Below, piece by piece: positions 25,904 through 33,967 of a DNA stretch of 64,000 bases. Location of the stretch: assembly GCF_000935025.1 (NCBI RefSeq), contig NZ_CP010836.1, positions 620,001 through 684,000 of the forward strand, given 5' to 3'. Position 1 is the stretch's first letter; each line of letters begins with the position of its first letter. This DNA comes from Sphingomonas hengshuiensis. Lineage in GTDB: Bacteria > Pseudomonadota > Alphaproteobacteria > Sphingomonadales > Sphingomonadaceae. The notes beneath the pieces were generated by a model. The model saw only the letters and a program-made list of their open reading frames with translations. It searched no databases and was not told where the DNA came from. The position numbers and the translations under genes were made by a program.

Positions 25904-27232
25904 TCAGGGAGCGGCCAGTTCCGCCGCCTTGCCCACCAGCCCGGCGAAGCGGCCATTTTCCACCGGCTGGGTCGGATCGTTCCAGCTCGCCGACCAGACA
26001 TACCAGTCGCCATTCTTGCCCTGGAGCAGCAGCGTCATCGCCATGACGCCGGGTTCCGAACCGCCCTTATAGCCCACGAACTGCCATTTCGACGCGACCA
26101 GCGCGGGCACGCCCGGGTTTTTCGACAGGATTGCGCGGGCGTCGGCGCCCTTGGGGCCTTCGGTGTTGCGGCGAATCCAGTCCATCACGCGGACAAGGTC
26201 GTTGGGCGATTCGAACCATTCGAGCGTGTCCGGCGACAAAGGCTGCTTCGATCGGAACAACGCATGGTCGATCGCACTCAGCGGGGTCGTCGCGACCTCG
26301 CCGTCCAGCATCGCGCGGCGGCCCGCCTCGCCCTGTGCGAGATAGCGGCGGCGCAGATCGGCAATGCCCTTGAGCTTGAAGACTTCGGCGGTGCCCATGA
26401 AGGGACGGTTGCGCGCCGGGTCCTTGATCCCGATCACCGGCATCATCGCTTCGACCTTCGCACGGCCCAGCGTCTTGAGCAGGATGTCGGTGGCGCTGTT
26501 GTCGCTGATCGAAATCATCTGCGTGGCGAGTTCGCGCAGCGAGACCTGCGTGCCGGCGGGCTTGCCATGATAGCCGCCGCCGGGGAGTTCCTTGCCGTCC
26601 AGCGTGACGATGTCGTCCCATTTGCGCTCGCCGGCATTGGTCGCGCGGATCAGCTCGGCGAGGATCACCAGCTTGAACTCCGACCCGATCGCGAACGGCG
26701 TGTCGGCATTGTGCTGCATCAACACCTGCGGCGCCGGACCGCCCAGCTTGGCAAGGACATAGCCCGAGCTGCCCCGCAGCCCGCGGAGCGTCGCGCCGAC
26801 GGCATCGAGCGACGCTTCGCGCGCCGTGGCGCCGAGGACGCGCAGCCCGATGACCTTGTGCTCGCCCGCAGGATCGGCGGCGATCGCCATATCGACCAGC
26901 GCGTCGCGATATTCGACGGTGATCACGCCCGACCAGGGCGTCTTGGCGTCGAGACGCTGGAGGTCGGAGAACGGGCCGTTCGCCGAGGTCAGTTGGGCGT
27001 TGACTTCGTCGAACTTTGCCTTGGGAATCTGGGCGCGAAATTCGTCAGAGAAATATGCGTCATAGTCGCCCTTTCCCGACAATATGTCGGCGAGCGCATC
27101 GACGCGGGCGCGAAACTCGGGCGCGGCGGTGACCGGGGCCGGGGAGACCGCGGGCGGCGCGGCGGGCGGAGTCTGTGCGGCGGCGGGCGCCGCGAGGAGC
27201 AGGGCGGGAACGCAGAGCAGCAGGCGACGCAT
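25904..27232 (-). CDS. Secreted serine hydrolase, class A beta-lactamase fold
   Basis: A 442-residue protein with a signal peptide (MRRLLLCVPALLLAAPAAAQ). The start at 27232 is chosen for GGAGGG 7 nt upstream. Residues 40-145 form an N-terminal DUF3887-like domain. The beta-lactamase-like part shows the Ser-x-x-Lys motif IGSEFKLVILAEL near 188, SISDNSATD near 247 (SDN) and YKGGSEPG near 390 (the KTG box is Lys-Gly-Gly). All three catalytic boxes are thus present. It may cleave beta-lactams, or more likely act as a peptidase or esterase; resistance cannot be inferred from sequence alone. Confidence 0.78.
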   Translation of the reverse strand: MRRLLLCVPALLLAAPAAAQTPPAAPPAVSPAPVTAAPEFRARVDALADILSGKGDYDAYFSDEFRAQIPKAKFDEVNAQLTSANGPFSDLQRLDAKTPWSGVITVEYRDALVDMAIAADPAGEHKVIGLRVLGATAREASLDAVGATLRGLRGSSGYVLAKLGGPAPQVLMQHNADTPFAIGSEFKLVILAELIRATNAGERKWDDIVTLDGKELPGGGYHGKPAGTQVSLRELATQMISISDNSATDILLKTLGRAKVEAMMPVIGIKDPARNRPFMGTAEVFKLKGIADLRRRYLAQGEAGRRAMLDGEVATTPLSAIDHALFRSKQPLSPDTLEWFESPNDLVRVMDWIRRNTEGPKGADARAILSKNPGVPALVASKWQFVGYKGGSEPGVMAMTLLLQGKNGDWYVWSASWNDPTQPVENGRFAGLVGKAAELAAP

Positions 27233-27304
27233 CGAAAATCCCTCCATTGTATTATTTGACTAATACACCGCGGGGGGAATTGCAATGAGGCGCCGGCGCG
27301 CCCG

Positions 27305-27763
27305 TCAGCTGTTTGCCTTGGGCGCCTTCGGCTTGGTGGGCGCCTTGGGCGTGGCGCGGCGGGTCTTGCGTGGCTTGGGCGTCGCGGGCACCGGCACCTC
27401 GGTCGCCTTCGGCGCAGGAGCGGGTTCTGCGGGCTTTGCCGCGCGCTTGGCCGCCTTGGGCTTGGGCGCGGCGGGGTCGGCGGGTTTGCGCACGCGCTTG
27501 GCCGGCGGCGGGGCTGCGACCTCGGCGGCCGGGGGCTCGGCTGGAGCGGGGGCCGGTTCCTCGGCCTTTGTCTCGGGCTTCAGCCGCGCGGCGAGCGCCA
27601 CGAGCCCTGCCGCGAGCAGATCTGCAACGGCGGGGTGTTTGGCCAGATCGGTCAGCTTGGCCCGGATCGCCTTGGGCAGTTTGATCCCCGAGACGCTTTT
27701 CGGCAGCGCCGTCGGCTTCGTATCGCCGCGCGCAGTGTCGTCTTTTTTCTTTTTCGCCGCCAT
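27305..27763 (-). CDS. Lys/Ala/Pro-rich histone-H1-like protein
   Basis: A 152-residue basic protein. The first 65 residues look ordered (SGIKLPKAIRAKLTDLAKHP, then AVADLLAAGLVALAARL). The rest is a low-complexity tail of Lys, Ala, Pro and Arg (KPKAAKRAAKPAEPAPAPKA). This resembles bacterial H1-like or PHA-granule-associated basic proteins and may bind DNA or a polyanion (inference). The gene is not coupled to its neighbours. Confidence 0.6.
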   Translation of the reverse strand: MAAKKKKDDTARGDTKPTALPKSVSGIKLPKAIRAKLTDLAKHPAVADLLAAGLVALAARLKPETKAEEPAPAPAEPPAAEVAAPPPAKRVRKPADPAAPKPKAAKRAAKPAEPAPAPKATEVPVPATPKPRKTRRATPKAPTKPKAPKANS

Positions 27764-27816
27764 TACCGTTTTCCTTCAGTCGCCTGCGATACTCTCAGGG
27801 ACCAAAGCGCCCAGAG

Positions 27817-27987
27817 TCAATGGGCACCATAAGCGCGTTCCTCGACGTCGAACACGATTTCGAACGATGTGGGGGGATGCGGCGCGCGTTGCGGCGCGCG
27901 GGGGCGGTCTGCGATCCTGGGCGCGGAGTCGCCAGGAGCGGTGCGACGAAACACCGCGCGATGCTGGTCCAAGTTGAAAGGCGCCAT
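27817..27987 (-). CDS. Small hypothetical protein (56 residues)
   Basis: A short reading frame opening MAPFNLDQHRAVFRRTAPGD and ending FDVEERAYGAH. AGGAG lies 8 nt before the ATG, which supports translation. The middle is Arg/Pro-rich. It lies between the Lys-rich gene and a glycosyltransferase gene on the same strand. No family is recognised. Confidence 0.4.
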   Translation of the reverse strand: MAPFNLDQHRAVFRRTAPGDSAPRIADRPRAPQRAPHPPTSFEIVFDVEERAYGAH

Positions 27988-28016
27988 TGCCGTTACTCCT
28001 GTCAGCCCCGCCCAGT

Positions 28017-29246
28017 TCAACCCGGCAACTGCGCAAGTCGTTCCACCTGCGCGCCGGATTGAGTGTCCGACGCGCCGGATGCACCGGCGACGAGCGTGTC
28101 CAGAAAGGCGTGGAGGCGCGCGCTGTTTGCGGCCCAGGTAAAGGGCTCGACGGTCGCGCGGACGTCCGCTGCCGCGGGTGGCGCCGCGATCAGTTCGGCA
28201 AGGGCACCGGCAAAGGCTTCGGGAGAGCGCGCCACGATGCGACCCGCGGCTGCGCTGCGCACGACCTGACGCGCGCCACCGACATCGGGGATCACCACGG
28301 GCGTACCACTGGCCAGCGCTTCGAGCCAGGCATTGGCTAGTCCTTCGCGCTCGGACGCCAGCGCCATGACGTCCGCCGCGGCGAGCATCGCCGGAAGCTC
28401 GGCATGCGGTACCGAGCCGAGCAGCCGGACGCGATCGGCGAGGCCGGTGCGCGCGATGTGGCGTTCGAGCGGGGTGCGGTGCGGTCCTTCGCCCGCGATC
28501 CACAGCGTCGCGCCGGGAATGCGGGCGACGGCGTCGATCACAATCTCATGCCCTTTTAGCGGGATGAGCGCGCCCACCGAGAGGACCAGTGGCCCCGACA
28601 CCCCGAGCGCTGCCTTTGCGGCGACGCGATCGCGGGGTTCGAAGCGGGCGAAGTCGACGCCGGTCACGATGCACTGGATGCGCTCCGCGGGCATACCGAG
28701 TGCGATCATGTCGTCGCGCATCGGTTCGGAGACGGAAAGCAGCCCGTCCGCCGCGCGGCCTGCCGCCACGATCTGCTTACGGATCGCGGGGCGCTTGCCC
28801 CAGCCATGGATGTCCGACCCGCGCGCCTTGATCGACACGGGCACCCCGAACCGCCGCCCGAGCGCGACCGCGGCGACGCCGTCGGGAAAGAAGAACTCCG
28901 CGTCGATGACGTCGAAGGGAAAGTCGTCGCGCATCCGCGCAAGCAGCGGCGCGACCGACGCGGCCAGCGCGGCGGCGTGGAAGCGGCCACCCGTCAGGGG
29001 GAGATTGGCGAAGCACGGGCGATGCACCTCGACCCCCTTCCACTGCTCGTGCCGGGGGCGCGCCGCCAAAGCGCGATAGCGGGGCAGGTGGCTAAGCGGC
29101 CAGGGCGGAATGCCGAGCGGGGCGACGACGCGGACGTCGACGCCCTCGCGACTGGCGAGTCCGAGCGTCTGGCGTTCGACGAAAATGCCGAAATTGGGAC
29201 GCGACGAATCGGGGAAGAGCGTCGAGAGGACGAGCACGCGGAGCAT
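28017..29246 (-). CDS. GT4-family glycosyltransferase
   Basis: A 409-residue GT-B glycosyltransferase. The N-terminal acceptor domain carries PNFGIFVERQTLGLA (RPNFGIFVERQ is typical of this subgroup). The C-terminal nucleotide-sugar domain shows VGALIPLKGHEIVIDAV near 225, WIAGEGPHR near 255 and the EREGLANAWLEALASGTPVV motif (Glu-x7-Glu) near 305. It probably transfers a hexose in polysaccharide or glycolipid assembly. No other polysaccharide genes are adjacent, so the pathway is unknown. Confidence 0.88.
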   Translation of the reverse strand: MLRVLVLSTLFPDSSRPNFGIFVERQTLGLASREGVDVRVVAPLGIPPWPLSHLPRYRALAARPRHEQWKGVEVHRPCFANLPLTGGRFHAAALAASVAPLLARMRDDFPFDVIDAEFFFPDGVAAVALGRRFGVPVSIKARGSDIHGWGKRPAIRKQIVAAGRAADGLLSVSEPMRDDMIALGMPAERIQCIVTGVDFARFEPRDRVAAKAALGVSGPLVLSVGALIPLKGHEIVIDAVARIPGATLWIAGEGPHRTPLERHIARTGLADRVRLLGSVPHAELPAMLAAADVMALASEREGLANAWLEALASGTPVVIPDVGGARQVVRSAAAGRIVARSPEAFAGALAELIAAPPAAADVRATVEPFTWAANSARLHAFLDTLVAGASGASDTQSGAQVERLAQLPG

Positions 29247-29298
29247 GATCCGCCCTTAGCAGGGCCGGGTTAACGCTCCGCGTGCATCGACCACGCCG

Positions 29299-29652
29299 TT
29301 AGCGGCAGCGACGGTTGTTGTTGCTGCCGCTACGCTCGATCTCGCGACCGGCCAGCGCGCCGGCTACTGCGCCGAGCACGGTGCCGCCGGTGCGGTCACC
29401 GCGGGTGTCGATCGTCCGGCCGACCAGCGCGCCGCCGACGGCGCCGACGACGAGGCCGGTCGTGCCATCGGACTTGCGGCAATAGCGCTTGCCGTCGCGA
29501 CCGCGCCATTCGCGATAGGCGTGGCGCTTGCCGCGGCGCTGCTGGTCGTACTTATATTCGTAGGACTTCGCCTCCGCCTTGGCGGTCGGAAACGCGATGG
29601 CGACCGGCGCGAGGAGCGATGCGGCGCCGAGGGCGAGCATGAAATTGCGCAT
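29299..29652 (-). CDS. Glycine-zipper 2TM surface protein
   Basis: A 117-residue secreted protein. The start at 29652 is chosen because the five codons before it (MKEHP) coincide with the GAAGGAA ribosome site. A signal peptide is followed by a basic/Tyr-rich stretch. A glycine-zipper pair follows (GTTGLVVGAVGGALVG and TGGTVLGAVAGALAG), of the Rickettsia 17-kDa/YmgG type. It may be inserted in or attached to the outer membrane. A paralogue lies at 31847. Confidence 0.75.
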   Translation of the reverse strand: MRNFMLALGAASLLAPVAIAFPTAKAEAKSYEYKYDQQRRGKRHAYREWRGRDGKRYCRKSDGTTGLVVGAVGGALVGRTIDTRGDRTGGTVLGAVAGALAGREIERSGSNNNRRCR

Positions 29653-29774
29653 GGGGTGTTCCTTCAATGACGTTTCTGTTGCTGCTGGATGCGTAACGTC
29701 TCTGGTTTAGACGGGGTTGCATGAACCCAAAACTACACGATGGTCAGCCTGTGTAAGGATTTGGGAGAACGGGT

Positions 29775-30206
29775 TTGGATACGCCGCAAAGGATCATCGA
29801 GACGCTGGGGCTGGCGCCGCACCCTGAGGGCGGCTGGTATCGCGAGACGTGGCGGGCAGCGCCGAGCGGCGGCGCCGGGCGGTCGGCGGGGACGGCGATC
29901 CACTTCCTGCTGGAGGGCGGGCAGCGATCGCACTGGCACCGCGTCGACGCCGAGGAATTGTGGCTGTGGCACGCGGGCAGCCCGGTGGAGGTGCAGATCG
30001 CCGAGAGCGGTGCGCATCCGGCGCGCATGACGCTGCTCGGCGGGGACGTGCTGCTGGGGCAGGCGCCGCAATGCCGGGTGCCCGCGCAACACTGGCAGGC
30101 GACCGAGGCGCGGCTGGGGTGGGCGCTGGTGAGTTGCGTGGTGGTGCCGGGGTTCGACTTTGCCGGGTTCACGCTGGCACCGCCCGAGTGGCAGCCGGGA
30201 CCATGA
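29775..30206 (+). CDS. Cupin DUF985 family protein
   Basis: A 143-residue cupin. The TTG start at 29775 follows GGGAGAACGGG and is where the family alignment would begin (IIETLGLAPHPEGGWYRETW). The double-stranded beta-helix motifs are THFLLEGGQRSHWHRVDAEEL-like (GGQRSHWHRVDAEELWLWHAG; cited in part) and GAQCRVPAQHWQ-like. Homologues such as YML079w bind small ligands with no confirmed enzyme activity. Confidence 0.8.
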   Translation: MDTPQRIIETLGLAPHPEGGWYRETWRAAPSGGAGRSAGTAIHFLLEGGQRSHWHRVDAEELWLWHAGSPVEVQIAESGAHPARMTLLGGDVLLGQAPQCRVPAQHWQATEARLGWALVSCVVVPGFDFAGFTLAPPEWQPGP

Positions 30207-30224
30207 CCGGCGTCCTTGTCCCCG

Positions 30225-30242
30225 TTTTCCACGTTATCCACA
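30225..30242. promoter_or_regulatory. Tandem DnaA-box-like 9-mers
   Basis: TTTTCCACG (30225-30233) is directly followed by TTATCCACA (30234-30242), which is the consensus DnaA box. No further boxes, AT-rich unwinding region or replication genes are visible nearby. A regulatory or DnaA-titration site is therefore more likely than an origin. Confidence 0.4.
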
Positions 30243-30796
30243 GCCAGCGCGCGCGATTCGTCGCTTTGTGCGACTCGGGATCGGTGAGACCATCAGACCT
30301 GTAGGAAGGCGGTTCGGTAGCGGGAAACCAACCCCGGATCAACCTCCTGCACGGACCGATCGAGCGCAGGTGCCTCCGGGAAACCGCAATCGACCGGGAC
30401 GGGATACGGAAGCGCGGGCGAGCATGATGCCGGAGCCGGTGTGCAAGCACTCTGCCGAGGCGTTGGAGCGGACCCGTCAGGGCGGGCCGAAGCCGATGCG
30501 GCGCGAAAGCGGCGCGGTGGGCGGAGGACAGCCCCAGGGACTGGCACGGGTTTCCAAGGCGACGCGCGAGCGAAGGCCCTGAACACCGCCGGACCGGGAA
30601 CCGTATCGCAAGGCTCCACGGACTCAGGTCCGATGGGCGGGCCGCCGATGGCCGGACACGACGCTCTTTCCGGGAGCGCATCGCCCGGCCCGGCGACCGA
30701 CGCAAAGCCCGCATGCCCTTGCCGGCGCGGGTGGCGCATGCCGCCGAAACCAGGTCCATCGGCCCGTCCGGGCACTGGGCTGAAGTCAGGCGACAC

Positions 30797-30826
30797 GGGG
30801 GCTGGCAGCGATGCCGGCCCCCTTTT
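30797..30826 (+). terminator. Strong intrinsic terminator
   Basis: A 10-bp GC stem (GGGGGCTGGC at 30797-30806, GCCGGCCCCC at 30813-30822, one T-G wobble) with a 6-nt loop is followed by TTTT. It ends a plus-strand transcript 60 bp before the permease-family gene. The nearest plus-strand gene stop is 590 bp upstream. Confidence 0.75.
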
Positions 30827-30885
30827 GCATTTTGCGCTCCCCATTCGCCGCGGTGCCGCTATCCCGTCGCCGAGGAGGATCGACG

Positions 30886-31287
30886 ATGGGACGCTTGTTC
30901 GAGCGATTGGCGCAACTGGTGGCAGGATGGGCGGGGCGACCGCCGGCGTTCGGGATCGCCTTTGCCGTCATCATTGGCTGGGGCGTCAGCGGGCCGGTGT
31001 TCGGATGGTCCGACACCTGGCAGTTGGTGATCAACACCGGCACGACCATCGTGACCTTCCTGATGGTCTTCCTGATCCAGAACGCCCAGAATCGCGATGC
31101 TGCTGCGATCCAGGCCAAGCTCGACGAAGTCATCCGCGCGCTCGACAAGGGGCGCAACGAGTTCATCGGGATCGAGCATCTCGGCGAGCGCGAGCTGATC
31201 GCGATCCGCGACCGGCTGGAGCGCGAGTTCGGGCGCGACGATCCGAACCTGCATCTGGGCATTGGCCGGGTGATCGGGCGCCGCTGA
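30886..31287 (+). CDS. Low-affinity iron permease family membrane protein
   Basis: A 133-residue protein that starts after GAGGAGGA. It has two membrane segments near residues 20-38 (FGIAFAVIIGWGVSGPVFG) and 45-66 (VINTGTTIVTFLMVFLIQN). The family signature NAQNRDAAAIQAKLDEVIRA follows, with a cytoplasmic charged tail. It matches the low-affinity iron permease (Pfam Iron_permease) family in length and pattern. Whether bacterial members carry iron is not proven. Confidence 0.8.
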   Translation: MGRLFERLAQLVAGWAGRPPAFGIAFAVIIGWGVSGPVFGWSDTWQLVINTGTTIVTFLMVFLIQNAQNRDAAAIQAKLDEVIRALDKGRNEFIGIEHLGERELIAIRDRLEREFGRDDPNLHLGIGRVIGRR

Positions 31288-31305
31288 CGACGCCCGTCCC
31301 CTGCG

Positions 31306-31734
31306 TCAGGCCAGCGTCCAGTCGAGGCTGATCTCGGCCTTGAGCAGTTTCGACACCGGACAATTCGCCTCGGCGCCCTTGGCCAGCGCCTCGAACTGGT
31401 CCTCGGCGATGCCGGGGATCGTCGCGGTGAGCTTCAGGTCGGAGCGGGTGATGGTGAAGCCGCCTTCGCCGTCGGAGTCGAGCTTGACCGCGGCAATGGT
31501 CTCCAACGAGCCTTCGTTGAACCCGGCGCGGGCCAGCGCGAAGCTGAGCGCCATGGTGAAGCAGCCGGCATGCGCGGCGGCGATCAGTTCTTCGGGGTTG
31601 GTGCCCTTTTCCTCGCCGAAGCGGGTGTTGAAGCTGTACGGGGTTGCCTCCAGCACGCCGGACTGGCTGCTGATCTGGCCTTTGCCGTCCTTGCCGAAGC
31701 CCTGGTAGCGGGCGGTTGCGGTGCGCGTGGTCAT
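31306..31734 (-). CDS. OsmC-type peroxiredoxin
   Basis: A 142-residue OsmC/Ohr-fold thiol peroxidase. The two redox cysteines are visible in AAHAGCFTMALS near residue 58 and EANCPVSKLLKA near 123, and the conserved Glu/Arg segment TRFGEEKGTNPEELI is present. It should reduce organic hydroperoxides. The start at MTTRTATARYQGFG is the usual OsmC beginning; the open frame further upstream overlaps the next gene and was rejected. Confidence 0.9.
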   Translation of the reverse strand: MTTRTATARYQGFGKDGKGQISSQSGVLEATPYSFNTRFGEEKGTNPEELIAAAHAGCFTMALSFALARAGFNEGSLETIAAVKLDSDGEGGFTITRSDLKLTATIPGIAEDQFEALAKGAEANCPVSKLLKAEISLDWTLA

Positions 31735-31846
31735 GGCGGATCTCCGTGGTGGTCGGGCGAAATCTAGGCGCGGCGGAGCGCCCGGCAAGCTACACTCTGG
31801 TATGAGGGGCACCGGCGGCGGGAACTGTCCACCGCCGGCGCGTACC

Positions 31847-32263
31847 TCAGCGGCAGCGGACGTCCTGGTTGTTGCGATCGACCGACGCGCCGACCGCGGC
31901 ACCCGCGGCGGTGCCGAGCAGCGTCCCGATCGTCTCCGACCCGCCCGGCGCGATGATGTTGCCGAGCACGCCGCCAGCGACGCCACCGACGATCAGCCCG
32001 GTCGTGCCGTCGTTGCGGCGGCAGTAAAAGCGGCCGTCCTGACCACGATAGACGCGGTCGTTACGGCTCAGCCGGCGCTCGCGGTAGCGGCGATCGTCGC
32101 GGTAATAGCGGTCGGCATAATAGCCGTTGTACGAGGGATCGGGGCGGTTCCAGTCATAGTTGCTATAGCCGCCGCCCATGCCGCCGCGGGGGCCGTACCC
32201 GTCGCCGGTGCAGCCCGCCAGCGTCGCGGCGCCGAGCAATCCCATCAGGATAGCGCGCATCAT
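31847..32263 (-). CDS. Glycine-zipper lipoprotein (17-kDa antigen-like)
   Basis: A 138-residue lipoprotein with lipobox TLAGC (Cys18). A Tyr/Arg/Asp-rich linker follows. The C-terminal glycine zipper shows GTTGLIVGGVAGGVLGNII and IGTLLGTAAGAAVGASVD. The segment FYCRRNDGTTGLIVG is closely similar to the protein at 29299, so the two are paralogues. It likely sits in the outer membrane. Confidence 0.78.
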   Translation of the reverse strand: MMRAILMGLLGAATLAGCTGDGYGPRGGMGGGYSNYDWNRPDPSYNGYYADRYYRDDRRYRERRLSRNDRVYRGQDGRFYCRRNDGTTGLIVGGVAGGVLGNIIAPGGSETIGTLLGTAAGAAVGASVDRNNQDVRCR

Positions 32264-32320
32264 GTGTCTCCCAGTCGTTTCAGATGCAGTGGGAATGCGC
32301 GACGGGCGGGAAAGTTGCCC

Positions 32321-32641
32321 TCAATTGGGCGCCTGGGCCCCGGCAAGCGCGGGGCGGAAGGCGTCGCGTTCGGAGGCCGGGATCGACGCGGTCGGATCGG
32401 GACGGAAATCAGCCGGAGCGCGGTCGTCCGCGCTCGGGCGGGTATCGCCCATCAGGTCGGTGGGGACATGCTCGCCGCCACCGGGCGCACGGCGGGCGAG
32501 GCGGCGGAGCCCGAAGACTCCGGCGGCCAGCACCCCGGCGATGGCGCCGAGCGACAGCGTTCCCGCGGCGATCGCGCCGGCGCGGCTGGGTTCGGGCGCC
32601 TTGGCGCGGCGTTTTGAAGCGGGAGCGGTCTTTTTCGCCAT
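32321..32641 (-). CDS. Small membrane protein with basic N-terminus
   Basis: A 106-residue protein starting MAKKTAPASKRRAKAPE. One membrane helix spans about residues 22-45 (AIAAGTLSLGAIAGVLAAGVFG). A disordered, Asp/Pro/Ala-rich C-terminal part follows. The basic N-terminus would be cytoplasmic. No family is recognised. The 234-bp interval upstream (32642-32876) shows no gene. Confidence 0.55.
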   Translation of the reverse strand: MAKKTAPASKRRAKAPEPSRAGAIAAGTLSLGAIAGVLAAGVFGLRRLARRAPGGGEHVPTDLMGDTRPSADDRAPADFRPDPTASIPASERDAFRPALAGAQAPN

Positions 32642-32876
32642 GATCTCAATTCCTTCACACTGTGAGGCGATCAACGGGCGGCGGCGACGCGTGTTCCGGG
32701 AAAGAGAGGCTCGCCTCAGCCCAGCACTTCGAGCACGGCGGCTCGGGCGATGCGGGCAGCCGGGCCGGAGCGGCGCGGCGAAGAGCTGCGGCGCGAATGC
32801 GGCAGCGAAGGCGAGGGAAGCAACGGCCGCGACAGGCGGCGGGTAATCTGAGTTTCGGCTATATTATTGAAAAAAT

Positions 32877-33095
32877 TCACGTAGTTTCCTGTTCCAATGG
32901 TTCAAGCACCGCGGCGGAAGACGATCCTTCGCGGGTGGCGCGGGCGCGTTCGGTACGCTCCTGGCGATCGGCCATCTGCGTCCAGGCATGCGCCGCGCGC
33001 AGATTGCGGTCGCGGACATTGTCCAGCGTCGCGGCATCGGCATCGGCCTGGGCCTTTTCGGCATGGCTACGATAGGAATTGACCAGATCAGCCAT
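32877..33095 (-). CDS. Small helical hypothetical protein
   Basis: A 72-residue, highly charged, helical protein: MADLVNSYRSHAEKAQADAD, then NVRDRNLRAAHAWTQMADRQ. It resembles small stress-type proteins found in many sphingomonads. GGGAGATTACC precedes the ATG, giving a good ribosome site. Its role is unknown. Confidence 0.6.
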   Translation of the reverse strand: MADLVNSYRSHAEKAQADADAATLDNVRDRNLRAAHAWTQMADRQERTERARATREGSSSAAVLEPLEQETT

Positions 33096-33173
33096 GGTAA
33101 TCTCCCGCAGGTGGTAGAGCGGGCGGCGCGCCCGGTTTGGCGCGCGCCACCCGTGGTAACGAAACCGCGAGGC

Positions 33174-33383
33174 TTATTCGGCCTGGAGGTTGGTCGCTGC
33201 CATCTTGCCCTTCTTGTCGGCTTCGAGCTCGTAGCTGACGCGCTGATTCTGGTTCAGCGTGGCAAGCCCGGCGCGCTCGACGGCGGTGATGTGGACGAAT
33301 GCGTCCTGGCCACCGTTATCGGGAGCGATGAAGCCATAGCCCTTGTCGGCGTTGAAGAACTTTACGGTTCCCTGGATAGTCAT
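33174..33383 (-). CDS. Cold-shock domain protein (CspA family)
   Basis: A 69-residue single cold-shock domain. RNP-1 (KGYGFIAPD) and RNP-2 (DAFVHITAV) are intact, so it should bind single-stranded RNA or DNA. The start follows AAGGAAACTCCGC. About 180 bp lie before the next gene upstream, room for a long 5' leader as in cold-inducible csp genes, though no defined thermosensor is visible. Confidence 0.92.
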   Translation of the reverse strand: MTIQGTVKFFNADKGYGFIAPDNGGQDAFVHITAVERAGLATLNQNQRVSYELEADKKGKMAATNLQAE

Positions 33384-33562
33384 GCGGAGTTTCCTTCTTA
33401 TGCGGGAGTCCGAACGCCGGGCTCCCTCGTGCTGCGAGGGCATAGAGAAGGAAAAAGGGCCGCAAAGCGCCAGAGACCGTCAATTTGCGACTGTAGCAGA
33501 CCTTCATATGGACCCGCTGCCCCGGAATTACAAGCAGCTAGCCCGGACGCGCGGCGGGGCGT

Positions 33563-33958
33563 TCAGCGCGGGCGGTGGTCCGTGCCCAGCCCCGGCGTGA
33601 TGAACAGCGCGGTCGCGACGGTGCCCGGCGGCACGTCCGCAGTGTGCCACGTCCCCGGCGGATTGATCGCATAGTCGCCCGGCGCCAGCGTCACCGTCTC
33701 GGTCGACCCATCGGCATGTTCCTGGTGCAGCGTCAGCGTGCCCGCGGTGCAAACCACCATCTCCGCGCCGTGCGGATGGACCTCCCACGATTCCCAGCTC
33801 TCCGAAAAGCTGTAGAGCGAGACGAGCCGCCCCTCGGCGCCGTCGCCGGCATGGCGCGCGGCATAATCGGCATACCATTGCATGCCGTCAAAGGCGGGTT
33901 CGACCAGCGCCGTGGCGCCGGTGCCGAGATGCGCGGGGTGGGTGAACAGGCTGGGCAT
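33563..33958 (-). CDS. Cupin domain protein
   Basis: A 131-residue single cupin. Motif 1 is EVHPHGAEMVVCTAGTLTL near residue 59 and motif 2 is LAPGDYAINPPGTWHTAD near 90. The His/Glu/His set could bind a metal. No substrate is implied by the neighbours. It starts 9 bp after the stop of the 33968 gene on the same strand, so the two are likely cotranscribed. Confidence 0.8.
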   Translation of the reverse strand: MPSLFTHPAHLGTGATALVEPAFDGMQWYADYAARHAGDGAEGRLVSLYSFSESWESWEVHPHGAEMVVCTAGTLTLHQEHADGSTETVTLAPGDYAINPPGTWHTADVPPGTVATALFITPGLGTDHRPR

Positions 33959-33967
33959 GATGCGATC

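Larger units (their letters stand above)
30207..30885 (+). other. Gene-free interval, possible structured RNA
   Basis: About 680 bp with no frame whose protein looks real on either strand. Short palindromes are frequent, for example GTCGC-n5-GCGAC near 30260. A CCTCC anti-Shine-Dalgarno-like motif lies at 30343-30347, and the interval ends in a strong plus-strand terminator (30797-30826). This is what a non-coding transcript of several hundred bases would look like, but I could not match RNase P, tmRNA or 6S RNA signatures. A degraded gene is the alternative. Confidence 0.3.

Noticed and set aside
27820..28062. Plus-strand 80-residue frame
   Set aside because: Lies opposite the better supported minus-strand small gene, no ribosome site, Arg/Ala-rich translation.
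30225..30242. Replication origin
   Set aside because: Only two DnaA-type boxes, no AT-rich unwinding region, no dnaA, hemE, parAB or gidA genes nearby. Kept only as a regulatory-site candidate.
30293..30844. Open frames on both strands of the gene-free interval
   Set aside because: Proline/Arg/Ser-rich translations with no conserved segments, no good ribosome site and no match to a known family.
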